Shown: in pieces, positions 49,074 through 56,952 of the stretch
Numbering within the stretch: the stretch's first letter is position 1
How the letters are laid out: each line of letters begins with the position of its first letter
Source of the DNA: Devosia sp. SD17-2
GTDB lineage: Bacteria; Pseudomonadota; Alphaproteobacteria; Rhizobiales; Devosiaceae
Direction: 5' to 3'
NCBI RefSeq assembly: GCF_029201565.1
Contig: NZ_CP104002.1
Coordinates: 1,691,001 to 1,755,000, forward strand
Length of the DNA stretch: 64,000 nt
Program-made: the position numbers and the translations under genes
Notes under the pieces: model-generated
The model's input: only the letters and a program-made list of their open reading frames with translations
The model's database searches: none
Told to the model about the DNA's origin: nothing

Positions 49074-49394
49074 ATGAAGATCATCGTTACCGACCAGTCA
49101 GGCGAATTGCACGAGCTCGAAGGGCTTGAAGGCTGGCGCGTGATGGAGGTCATTCGGGACTGGGGCCTCAACATCAAGGCCGAGTGCGGTGGCGCTTTGA
49201 GCTGCGCCACCTGCCATTGCTATGTCGACAGCGACTGGCTCGATGCCGTCGGCGCGCCGAGCGATGAAGAAGAAGACATGCTCGACAGCGTTGGCGACGT
49301 GAAGCCCAACTCGCGCCTCTCCTGCCAGATCCTCTGCTCGGACGCCCTCGACGGCCTCAAGCTCACCCTTGCCCCGAGTGCTGCGAAGGACTGA
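49074..49394 (+). CDS. 2Fe-2S ferredoxin, adrenodoxin type (second copy)
   Basis: This 106-residue protein has cluster ligands Cys38-x5-Cys44-x2-Cys47 and Cys84 (AECGGALSCATCHCYV, RLSCQILC) and the acidic DEEEDMLDSV interaction patch. ATG 49074 has GAGGAG before it. It follows the ferredoxin-NADP reductase by 167 bp, so the pair may work together. It is a paralogue of the protein at 41935-42255, with extra Cys at 49 and 88. Confidence 0.93.
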   Translation: MKIIVTDQSGELHELEGLEGWRVMEVIRDWGLNIKAECGGALSCATCHCYVDSDWLDAVGAPSDEEEDMLDSVGDVKPNSRLSCQILCSDALDGLKLTLAPSAAKD

Positions 49395-49401
49395 TCGGCT
49401 G

Positions 49402-49977
49402 TCATTCCGCCGCCAGCATGACGGCACTCCTGTTGCCGTGCCGGTCGATCCAGGCGTCGAACTGTTCGATGAAATTGAGCAGGAACATCCGGCTGGCTTC
49501 GTCCGAAATGTCATGATTGTGGTCGATCGCCCCTTCCTTGAAGTGGAAGTAGACCTCCGGCTGCCCCATGACCACAAAGCCGAACAGGGGAAGCGTGGTG
49601 CGCAGATGCCCTTGGCCATTCGACGTTCCGGCGGCGCCGGGCGAAGCTCCTGCGAGCGCCAGCGGCTTTTCTGACCATGAGTTCTGTCCGAACGGCACCG
49701 AGGCCCAATCGAGCGCGTTCTTGATCAGGGCGGGAAAAGAGCGGTTGATCTCGGGCATCACGATCAGGACCGCGTCTGACGCGTCGACACGACGTTTGAG
49801 GTCAAGCACCGCTGCCGGCGGATCCTGCCAGAGATCATGATTGTAGAACGGCAGGTCGCCCAGTGGCAGTTAGTCGAATTCCATTCGACCGGCGGCGAGT
49901 TTTTCGAGCGCCCTGGCCAGTGTCCGGTTGATCGAAGTGGCGCTGAGGCTGCCGACGAGAACTGCGATATTTTTCAT
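49402..49977 (-). pseudogene. NADPH-dependent FMN reductase family gene, interrupted by a nonsense codon
   Basis: From ATG 49977 the frame reads MKNIAVLVGSLSATSINRTLA, the flavodoxin-fold FMN loop, but meets TAA at 49870-49872 after 35 codons. Directly after it the same frame continues LPLGDLPFYNHDLWQDPP and IVMPEINRSFPALIKNALDW, the rest of a normal 191-residue reductase. One base change (for example CAA to TAA) explains it. The divergent HxlR gene, a common regulator of such quinone/azo-reductases, is intact. Confidence 0.85.
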
Positions 49978-49998
49978 GTTTGCACCGTGGTATCTGTT

Positions 49999-50023
49999 AG
50001 TAACTGAAGCTATATCAGTTACT
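49999..50023. promoter_or_regulatory. HxlR-type operator (9-7-9 inverted repeat)
   Basis: AGTAACTGA (49999-50007) and TCAGTTACT (50015-50023) are a perfect inverted repeat with a 7-bp AT-rich spacer, between the divergent reductase and hxlR genes. HxlR/DUF24 regulators typically bind such sites beside their own gene. Confidence 0.7.
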
Positions 50024-50071
50024 GTGCAAAGGGCCGCAAGACGGCACTTTTTCGATACCGGAGGCACGAGA

Positions 50072-50440
50072 ATGATACCAGGTAACAGCTATGGGGAGCA
50101 CGAGTGCCATCAGGTTACCGACCTCCTCAGCAAAGTTGGCAGCAAGTGGACAGTCAAGGTCATCACCCTGCTGAGCGATGGGCCCATGCGCTTTTCCGAG
50201 ATCAAGCGGCGCTCCGGCGGCATCAGCCAGAAAATGCTGACGGCCACGCTGCGCGACCTCGAAATGGATGGGTTTGTGACGCGGACAGTCACTCCCTCCA
50301 TCCCACCGCGCGTCGACTATGAACTGACCGCGCTTGGCCGCGATCTGCAAGGACCCGTTCATCTTTTGGGGAAGTGGGCAGTCGAGAACAGCGCGAGCAT
50401 GCGGGAAGCCCGGCAGCGCTATCTGAGCGACAACGACTGA
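50072..50440 (+). CDS. HxlR (DUF24) family winged-helix regulator
   Basis: This 122-residue regulator has the family pattern CHQVTDLLSKVGSKWTVKVITLLSDGPMRFSEIKRRSGGISQKMLTATLRDLEMDGFVTRT at residues 11-72, with the N-terminal Cys used for electrophile or quinone sensing in YodB/HypR-like members. GGAGG precedes ATG 50072. It likely represses the divergent reductase and itself through the inverted repeat at 49999-50023. Confidence 0.93.
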   Translation: MIPGNSYGEHECHQVTDLLSKVGSKWTVKVITLLSDGPMRFSEIKRRSGGISQKMLTATLRDLEMDGFVTRTVTPSIPPRVDYELTALGRDLQGPVHLLGKWAVENSASMREARQRYLSDND

Positions 50441-50487
50441 TCTGTGCGCCAATCCGCGCCGTGCGTATTGCCCGGCGTTATGATCGA

Positions 50488-51504
50488 CTAGGCGCCCTTG
50501 CCAGCGTCCTGGGTCACCTTCACCAGCTCGGGAATGAAATCCCGCACCATGGGCTGGGGCAGGGTCTCAAAGGGCAGGGGGCGAACGACACGCATGGCGG
50601 CGATGCCGACGCGTACGGTCATCAGCCCATTGACCACGCCTTCACCCAGCCGTGCCGAAAGCTTTGCCGCAAGGCCCTGGCCCACCAGCTGTTCGACGAT
50701 CCCGTCCGTCAGCACCAGACCACCTGTAACGGCCAGATGCGACAGGACCGCTCCGGTGAGCCTCAAGAAGCCAAACAGCCCCGGACGGGCCCCGTAGAGG
50801 GCTGCAATCGAGCCGGCCAGACGAATACTTTCATAAATCACGAAGGCGATGTCGATCAGCGCACGCGGAGACACTGCCGTCACCAGCGCCACTCGCCGCG
50901 CCGAGGCTGCCGTCAGCGATTTGGATCGCGCATCGAGATTAGCCATCAGCTGCCGTTCGGCCAGGGTGATCACTTCCGCGCCGTCAAAGAGATTCGGCAG
51001 GTGGGCACTCACCTCTTCGCGGGCACGCGCTAGGTCCGGTCGGCCGGCATAGACCGAGAGAAGATGGTCGACGACAGCGCCAGCGCGCTTGCGGTCATTC
51101 TCGGCGGTCGCGCGGGATGCGTCGGCCTTGAGGCTGTCCAACACCCGCAGGCGGCGCAGCGCCAGATATTCGCGGGACACCAGCGCGAGGATCGCCACCA
51201 CAAAGGCGCCGAGAATGCCAAGGCCGATCCAGCCGAGATATTCATTGCTGGCAAAGAGGTCACGGATCAGCCGATCTGCCGCGAGGCCAAGACCGGCCGA
51301 CACCAATATGCCCCCCGTCGTCCAGGCCACCCGTCCGATCCAGCTCATGCGCCGCGGCGGCGGGGTAATCAGCTCCGGGTCGGGCTCAGGCTCAAAGGCG
51401 GTCTCGACGATCTCGGCTCGGTCCGGCGTAAAGGCGCGCGGCGCGCGGATGGCCTCGGCCGCTTCCGTTCCGGGCGTGATCGTATGGGCGACGGGCCGCT
51501 TCAT
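50488..51504 (-). CDS. YcjF/TIGR01620 family membrane protein (DUF697)
   Basis: This 338-residue protein has an N-terminal Pro-rich cytoplasmic stretch and two adjacent spans (about residues 60-80 and 90-110). A helical domain (LRVLDSLKADASRATAENDRKRAGAVVDHLL) and a C-terminal DUF697 membrane domain follow (VALVTAVSPRALIDIAFVIYESIRLAGSIAALYG). YcjF always accompanies YcjX, and here the start overlaps the ycjX stop by 4 bp. In enterobacteria the pair is heat-shock or phage-shock induced; the function is unknown. Confidence 0.85.
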   Translation of the reverse strand: MKRPVAHTITPGTEAAEAIRAPRAFTPDRAEIVETAFEPEPDPELITPPPRRMSWIGRVAWTTGGILVSAGLGLAADRLIRDLFASNEYLGWIGLGILGAFVVAILALVSREYLALRRLRVLDSLKADASRATAENDRKRAGAVVDHLLSVYAGRPDLARAREEVSAHLPNLFDGAEVITLAERQLMANLDARSKSLTAASARRVALVTAVSPRALIDIAFVIYESIRLAGSIAALYGARPGLFGFLRLTGAVLSHLAVTGGLVLTDGIVEQLVGQGLAAKLSARLGEGVVNGLMTVRVGIAAMRVVRPLPFETLPQPMVRDFIPELVKVTQDAGKGA

Positions 51505-52952
51505 GCCATCCAGTCTCCGATGAGATAGTCGATTGCCCGATCCAGCCGGATATGGGGCAGAACGGGGTCGCCAGCCGCATTGCGCTCAAGCCTTTGCGGC
51601 GGCGTGAACCGCAAAAAGTTCAGTTCGACCGGGCTGCCATCCTCGAACAATGAATCCGGCTTTGCCGGCAAGTCACCGGGGAACAAGGCGATTTCGGTCT
51701 TGCCGTCGTAAACGGTCCCGTCGAGCTCCTCGCCGGCAATCGGCGTTCCAATGAGGGTCGGAAGCGTTTCCCCGCCCTCTCGGATCGTCCCCTCGCTGGT
51801 GGCGCGAATGCCCGCCATGGCTATGGATTTGGTCTCGGTCCCGGCAAAGCGGGCGCGCTTGGTGGCGTTCGACACCAGCCGGTTGAGAATGGCCTCGAGC
51901 TTGTCGTGGCTGGTGTGATGCACATGATCGGCCTTGGTAGCGGCAAAGAGAATGCGGTCGATCCGGCGCGTAAACGGTCGCAGCAGCGGATTGGCCTCGC
52001 CTTGGCGGAAACAGGCGAGCACGGCGGTCAGCGCCGTTTCAAGATCGCTCACTGCGCCGGGCCCGGCATTGAGCGCCCGCAGTGTATCGACCAACACCAC
52101 CTGCCGATCCAGCCGTGCAAAATGATCCCGGAAGAACGGGCGGACAATCCTGTCCTTATAGGCCTCGTAGCGCTGTTCCAGCATGCGATAGAGGCTGTTG
52201 CGCGGAATGTCCCCAGCCGGCAGCGGCAGGGGCGCGAAGGTCAGCGCCGGCGAGCCCTCGAGGTCTCCCGGCAGCAGGAACCGACCCGGCGGCAGGGTTT
52301 CGAGCGCGCCGTGTTCGCGGCTGCGGCGGAGGTAGGTGGTGAACGCACCGGCCAGATGCTCGGCAAGAATGTCGGTGGCCTGGCCCTTCACATCGGTCTT
52401 GTCGAGTTCGCCCAGGAAATCCGAGGCTTCGGCCAGGTGGCTGGGCAGATTGGCGCGGGTCAGCGCGTCCTTGCTCCATTCGGCAAAGGAGAGGCCGAGC
52501 AGCGGCAAATCCAGCAGCCACTCACCGGGATAGTCGACAATATCGAGATTGAGCGTGGCCGGCCCACGCATGCCGGACCACCATTTTGCCGACTGGAATT
52601 TCAGCACCAGCCGCAATTGCGAGATGCGCTTGGTGCCCTCGGGCCAGGTCGGCGGATCGCCAGTCAGGGTGGCGAGGTGCTGCTCATAAGCAAAACGAGG
52701 AATGGTGGCGTCGGGATATTCGGCCAGCCGCGCGCCAATGAACCGCCCCTCGGCCAGCGGCGCAAAGCCCGGCAGCCGACCCTGGGTGAGCAGATTATGC
52801 ACCAGCGCGGTAATGAAAATGGTCTTGCCCGCCCGGCTCAGCCCTGTCACCCCCAGCCGCAGGGTCGGGGTAAGCATGCCGGTCGCGTTATCGGCGAAAT
52901 TGGAAAGGGCGATGCCCAGTTCGTCGGTGAGCTTGGTCGGCGGCTGTGGCAA
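51501..52952 (-). CDS. YcjX family P-loop protein
   Basis: This 483-residue protein has Walker A in LGVTGLSRAGKTIFITALVHNLL (about 33-55) and LNLDIVDYPGEWLLDLPLLGLSFAEWS, the family switch region. VLVDTLRALNAGP and ILFAATKADHVHHTSHD (an NKxD-like TKAD base motif) follow. It is a dynamin/GTPase-like protein of unknown function, coupled by a 4-bp overlap to the YcjF-like gene. Confidence 0.9.
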   Translation of the reverse strand: MPQPPTKLTDELGIALSNFADNATGMLTPTLRLGVTGLSRAGKTIFITALVHNLLTQGRLPGFAPLAEGRFIGARLAEYPDATIPRFAYEQHLATLTGDPPTWPEGTKRISQLRLVLKFQSAKWWSGMRGPATLNLDIVDYPGEWLLDLPLLGLSFAEWSKDALTRANLPSHLAEASDFLGELDKTDVKGQATDILAEHLAGAFTTYLRRSREHGALETLPPGRFLLPGDLEGSPALTFAPLPLPAGDIPRNSLYRMLEQRYEAYKDRIVRPFFRDHFARLDRQVVLVDTLRALNAGPGAVSDLETALTAVLACFRQGEANPLLRPFTRRIDRILFAATKADHVHHTSHDKLEAILNRLVSNATKRARFAGTETKSIAMAGIRATSEGTIREGGETLPTLIGTPIAGEELDGTVYDGKTEIALFPGDLPAKPDSLFEDGSPVELNFLRFTPPQRLERNAAGDPVLPHIRLDRAIDYLIGDWMA

Positions 52953-53047
52953 GGCTATTTTCCCGGTTCACTCACAAGGTAGGGAGTAAGGTGTCGTTTG
53001 CAAAGAGGCCGGGCGCGGCCGGAGATCGTGTTGCGATGAGCAAAACG

Positions 53048-53073
53048 GAAAAAGGGCCGCTGATGCGGCCCCT
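53048..53073 (-). terminator. Minus-strand terminator after metA
   Basis: GGGGCCGC and GCGGCCC pair around ATCA on the minus strand, followed by TTTTTCC, just after the metA stop. Confidence 0.88.
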
Positions 53074-53078
53074 TCTGG

Positions 53079-53987
53079 TTACTGCCCGATCTCGCTGAGA
53101 TTGTAGGGCGTTGTCTGGTAGATTTCGTTGATCCAGTTCTGGAACAACAGATGCCCATGGCTGCGCCAGCGGTTTTCCGGCACGGCCGACGGATCATCGC
53201 CCGGGTAGAGATTGAGCGGCAGCTTCGGGTTCAGCCCGGCTGCGACGTCACGATCATATTCGTCGGCCAGCGAGCGGTTGTCATATTCGAGGTGGTTGAG
53301 GAAGTAGACCGCCTTGCCGACACGGTCGCCGAGCATGCAAAGGCCGATATCGCCATCAACCAGCACTTCAAGGTCGTCGCCGACGCTGTTGCGATCGATG
53401 TCGTTATAGCGCGACACCGGGATCATCGGGCCATCCGACATGCCGCGCAGGAAAGGCGAGCGCGGATTGACGATGCGGTGGCGATAGACCCCGAAAGCCT
53501 TCTCGTCCATGCGGTGGCGGCGGACACCATGAAAATGATGCAGCGCCGCCTGCGCGCCCCAGCAGATGAACATGGTGTGGTGCACATTGGTGCGCGTCCA
53601 CTCCATGATCTCGAGCATTTCGGGCCAGTAGCGCACTTCCTCAAACGGGATATGCGCAATGGGCGCGCCGGTGACGATAAAGCCGTCAAACTTGCGTTCC
53701 CGCACCTCTTCCCAGGTCTGGTAGAAGGTGTTGAGATACTCTTCCGAAGTGTGCTTGGACTGGTGATCCGTGATCCGCACGAGGCTGAGATTGACCTGCA
53801 GCGGAGTGGCGCCGATCAGCCGTGAAAACTGCGTCTCGGTCCGCTCCTTGTTCGGCATCAGATTGAGCAGGCCGATTTCGAGCGGACGAATATCCTGCCG
53901 CGAAGCGCGGCTGGAATCCATGACGTTGACGCCCTCTTCTTCGAGGGTTTTCCGGGCAGGCAGATTGTCGGGAATACGAATAGGCAT
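53079..53987 (-). CDS. metA: Homoserine O-acyltransferase (MetA type)
   Basis: This 302-residue enzyme acylates homoserine for methionine synthesis. IGLLNLMPNKERTETQFSRLIG, the catalytic Cys142 in FICWGAQAALHHFHG, KAFGVYRHRI and the His-x-Glu of YFLNHLEYD are present. At the position that separates acetyl (Glu) from succinyl (Gly) users the residue is Ala111 (TGAPIAH), so the acyl donor is not predictable; most related alphaproteobacterial enzymes are called acetyltransferases. ATG 53987 is taken; the frame is open to 54008. No SAM riboswitch is seen upstream. Confidence 0.92.
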   Translation of the reverse strand: MPIRIPDNLPARKTLEEEGVNVMDSSRASRQDIRPLEIGLLNLMPNKERTETQFSRLIGATPLQVNLSLVRITDHQSKHTSEEYLNTFYQTWEEVRERKFDGFIVTGAPIAHIPFEEVRYWPEMLEIMEWTRTNVHHTMFICWGAQAALHHFHGVRRHRMDEKAFGVYRHRIVNPRSPFLRGMSDGPMIPVSRYNDIDRNSVGDDLEVLVDGDIGLCMLGDRVGKAVYFLNHLEYDNRSLADEYDRDVAAGLNPKLPLNLYPGDDPSAVPENRWRSHGHLLFQNWINEIYQTTPYNLSEIGQ

Positions 53988-54031
53988 GTTGGCCTCACAA
54001 GCGGGCAACGAAACAACCGAATAGCGAACAG

Positions 54032-54053
54032 GCGCGTCCCCTTGGGGGCGCGC
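54032..54053 (-). other. Strong hairpin between the P-loop gene and metA
   Basis: On the minus strand GCGCGCCCC and GGGACGCGC pair (one mismatch) right at the P-loop gene stop, 45 bp before metA. No T-run follows. It may stabilise or partly terminate the upstream transcript. Confidence 0.4.
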
Positions 54054-54919
54054 TAACGCATTCGCTTCTCGATGGCCGATGCCACCAGATCGGTGAACTC
54101 GTCGCCGTCACGCACGGTTGCAAGGTCAGAGGCTTCGATCGTGTAGCCAAAATTGTCGGCGAGGGCCTGGTAGCGCGGAAGGCGATCGTGGAGGAGGGCC
54201 TCAAAGCCCCAGGCCCCGAACTTTGCAGGGTCGACGTCGTCGTCTTCCGATACGCCTTCGATCTGCTTGAACTCGGCCCATTTCTCGACAAGAAACTCCG
54301 GCCGGTAGTACATCGGCTTGGGGCTCTGCTTGAAGCGCCGAACCAGCTCGGAGGCGTCCTTGTCCGTGCCGCGAATATAGAGCAGCAGAGTGTTGCCGGT
54401 CAGGGCCTTGACCACCGGATCTTCCGGATCGGTGTGGTCGATGACCTCGATCAGTGACCCGCCCGTGTCGGCGATGAAATCGCTGTAGCCATAGAGCTGC
54501 TCGGCCCGGTCGATGAAGTGCGGCACATCCAGCAGGGCCGAAATTTCGGCCACGCGATGCTGCTCCTGGCGGCGCTGATATTCGGCCAGCGGCAGTCCGC
54601 CCAGCTTGGGATTGCCCGGCGTGCCCAGATAGGTCGAGAGCGGGTCGAGATTGTCGAAGGTGATGTTGGACGACAGGTAGATCGAGTCCGAGCGCAGCAA
54701 TTCCGCCAGGAACGGTACCTTCATGGCCTCGGCCTTGAAGTTGTCGACGATGAACTCGCCCATGTGCCGCGTGCCGATGCGGTAGTCCACCGAGTAGTGG
54801 AACCAGCGGTTCTTCCGCAGCAGATTGGACAGGCGCGTTTTGCCGACCCCCGCCATGCCGAAAACGGTCACGGCGCGGCGTGGAGCATTGATGAACTCGT
54901 CGGGATTTTCAAACAGCAT
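54053..54919 (-). CDS. P-loop NTPase of unknown function
   Basis: This 288-residue cytoplasmic protein has Walker A GMAGVGKT at 21-28 and a following RLSNLLRKNRWFHYSVDYRIGTRHMGE segment, like a small-molecule kinase or ATPase. SLIEVIDHTDPEDPVVKAL and NTLLLYIRGTDKDASELVRRFKQ may carry Walker B-like acidic residues. No named family is recognised. The frame is open to 55087 but runs into the palindromic repeat; ATG 54919 fits the start of the ordered protein. It lies 65 bp upstream of metA on the same strand. Confidence 0.8.
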   Translation of the reverse strand: MLFENPDEFINAPRRAVTVFGMAGVGKTRLSNLLRKNRWFHYSVDYRIGTRHMGEFIVDNFKAEAMKVPFLAELLRSDSIYLSSNITFDNLDPLSTYLGTPGNPKLGGLPLAEYQRRQEQHRVAEISALLDVPHFIDRAEQLYGYSDFIADTGGSLIEVIDHTDPEDPVVKALTGNTLLLYIRGTDKDASELVRRFKQSPKPMYYRPEFLVEKWAEFKQIEGVSEDDDVDPAKFGAWGFEALLHDRLPRYQALADNFGYTIEASDLATVRDGDEFTDLVASAIEKRMR

Positions 54920-55009
54920 GACAGGCTTTTCGTGGTTCCCGCTGCGTTTAGAACAATCGTGATGGCGGCACAAGCGCGAGCCACAAGAGCTTGGCACAGA
55001 AAATCGTAG

Positions 55010-55141
55010 ACCCCTCATCCGCCCTTCGGGCACCTTCTCCCTCAAGGGGAGAAGGGAACTGCGAGCTTGTTGCACGCGCGGTGCCACCCTCTCCCCTTGA
55101 GGGAGAGGGTGGATCGGCCACAGGCCGAGACGGGTGAGGGG
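55010..55141. repeat. RIME-like intergenic palindromic repeat, copy B
   Basis: Arms at 55010-55054 and 55086-55141 are complementary (CCCCTCATCCG and CGGGTGAGGGG ends; CTTCTCCCTCAAGGGG and CCCCTTGAGGGAGAG inside) and would fold into a long hairpin. The blocks are shared with copy A at 46302-46442 but in reversed arm order. It lies between the P-loop gene and the flagellar promoter. Confidence 0.8.
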
Positions 55142-55304
55142 TTTGTCTCCACGAACGCCGGGAATGTGGAAAGATTTCTTACCGGATCACTCCAAACTCA
55201 GACGGCAGTTTTTGCCATGTTGTCGCCCCAAACTTGCCGGGTTGCCTGGTCCTTGCCGCCCTCCGCTCTATCAAAAACATAGTTAATTCAGTTGGTTAAC
55301 GAGT

Positions 55305-55320
55305 TGGCACTGTGCTTGCA
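55305..55320 (+). promoter_or_regulatory. Sigma-54 (-24/-12) promoter of flgE
   Basis: TGGCACTGTGCTTGCA matches the sigma-54 consensus TGGCAC-N5-TTGCA exactly. Transcription would start near 55331, 40 bp before the flgE ATG at 55373. Sigma-54 control of hook genes is known in Caulobacter and Rhodobacter. Confidence 0.85.
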
Positions 55321-55372
55321 TTGCAGGGGCCAAACAGGCGTTTGCCTCGAATTTGGGGAACTGGAGTTATAG

Positions 55373-56740
55373 ATGGGTATTTTTGGCGCTCTTCAAAGTG
55401 CGGTGTCGGGTCTCAAGGCGCAGTCGCACGCCATGGAGAACATTTCCGGCAATATCGCCAACTCGCAGACCATCGGTTACAAGCGGATTGATACCAGCTT
55501 CGTGGATCTCTTGGCGGATGCGCCGGTCAAGCAGCAGGTAGCCGGGGCTGTGTCGGCCTTCTCGCGCTCGATGAACACGCTGCGCGGCGACATCCAGAAC
55601 GCCGACACCCAGACCTATATGGCTCTCAATGGCAATGGCTTTTTCGTCACCGAAAAGGCGGATGGCAGCCCAGGCACCTTCTATACCCGTCGCGGTGATT
55701 TTGACATCGACCGCAATGGTTTTCTCGTCAACGGCGCCGGCTATCGCCTGACGGGCCTCGATATGGAAAATGGTGTTGTGACTGGATCGGTGGCCAAGCC
55801 CATTCAGATCGATAATTCGTTCCTGAAGGCTAGTGCTTCAAAAAAGATAAATTATCAGCTCAATTTGCCAAAAGTCCCTAAAACTTCAGACTATGATGGC
55901 AGTGATCCTGCGACCGCGCTTCTGAAGCCTGCGAGCTTCGCGGATGCTCCAACTGCGGGTGTTGGTCCGGATTTTATTGCTGGCGGTACTGAAAGTGCGG
56001 CATTTACGGGGCAATCTATCTCAGGCGGTGGGCTGACGCTTTATACCGCGACCGGCGAACCTGTTAATGTTCAGATGCGTTGGGCGAAAACAGATAATAC
56101 TGCTGGAGCAGAGAAGTGGGAGCTATATTATGCTTCCGATAGTGCCCCTGCAGCTCCGGCGGCGTGGACTAAGCTGGCAATTTATGCATATGATCAGGGT
56201 GAGTTGACCACCGTTACTTCTGCTGCTGGTGGTGCACCCGTCCCCGTGGGAACCTCGCTAACACATAACATCAGTGTTAATAATACGGCGCTAGGGGCGG
56301 TTTTGTTCGATCATGGCCTCAAGGGTATGACGCAGTTTGCCGACAATTCCGGCATGGCGACGACGACCACCCTCAAGCAGGACGGTTACGGCGCCGGTGA
56401 ATTTATCTCGGTGGGGATTTCTGACGATGGTCGCGTCGTCGCCTCCTATACCAATGGCGAGACCCGCGAAGTTTCCCAGATCGTCACTGCCAGCTTCTCC
56501 AATGCCAATGCACTTCGGCGTGGAGACGGCGGTGCCTATACCGCGTCCACCGAATCCGGCGAGCCGATCATCGACCAGTCCGGGCAGGGCATCGTCGGCT
56601 CCTCCACCGAGGCCTCCAATACAGACATTTCCGAAGAATTCACCAAACTGATCGTCACCCAGCAGGCCTATTCGGCCAATACCAAGATCGTGACGGCGGC
56701 CGATGAAATGCTTCGTGAAGCACTCAGCATGATCCGCTGA
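55373..56740 (+). CDS. flgE: Flagellar hook protein
   Basis: This 455-residue rod/hook-family protein has the N-terminal GALQSAVSGLKAQSHAMENISGNIANSQTIGYKR and the C-terminal SEEFTKLIVTQQAYSANTKIVTAADEMLREAL, both coiled-coil ends that pack in the D0 domain. LNGNGFFVT and FYTRRGDFDIDRNGFLVNGAGYRLTG are FlgE/F/G core motifs. The central part (about 55830-56300) has visibly higher AT content and different codon use. A sigma-54 promoter precedes it. ATG 55373 has GGGGAACTGGAG upstream. Confidence 0.95.
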   Translation: MGIFGALQSAVSGLKAQSHAMENISGNIANSQTIGYKRIDTSFVDLLADAPVKQQVAGAVSAFSRSMNTLRGDIQNADTQTYMALNGNGFFVTEKADGSPGTFYTRRGDFDIDRNGFLVNGAGYRLTGLDMENGVVTGSVAKPIQIDNSFLKASASKKINYQLNLPKVPKTSDYDGSDPATALLKPASFADAPTAGVGPDFIAGGTESAAFTGQSISGGGLTLYTATGEPVNVQMRWAKTDNTAGAEKWELYYASDSAPAAPAAWTKLAIYAYDQGELTTVTSAAGGAPVPVGTSLTHNISVNNTALGAVLFDHGLKGMTQFADNSGMATTTTLKQDGYGAGEFISVGISDDGRVVASYTNGETREVSQIVTASFSNANALRRGDGGAYTASTESGEPIIDQSGQGIVGSSTEASNTDISEEFTKLIVTQQAYSANTKIVTAADEMLREALSMIR

Positions 56741-56952
56741 GGTCGCATGACTTTGGAATGTCGCATCACTTCCTACCGGCCATTCGGGCTGTCTGACCGG
56801 TTAATGCCTCGCCTGGGCGGGGAGAGATGCGGCATTTCCTTTTTCTTCCCGGTCCCGGCGCGTGCGTCGGGACTCATCGTTTCCAATTTTCCTCGTTTCT
56901 GCCGCAGCGTCGTTTTCAGCTTGCGGTTGCTGTGTTCCAAAGGAGACCCGTT

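Noticed and set aside
53988..54052. Possible SAM-II riboswitch before metA
   Set aside because: The 65-bp gap holds a GC hairpin but none of the conserved SAM-II loop sequence that I could match.
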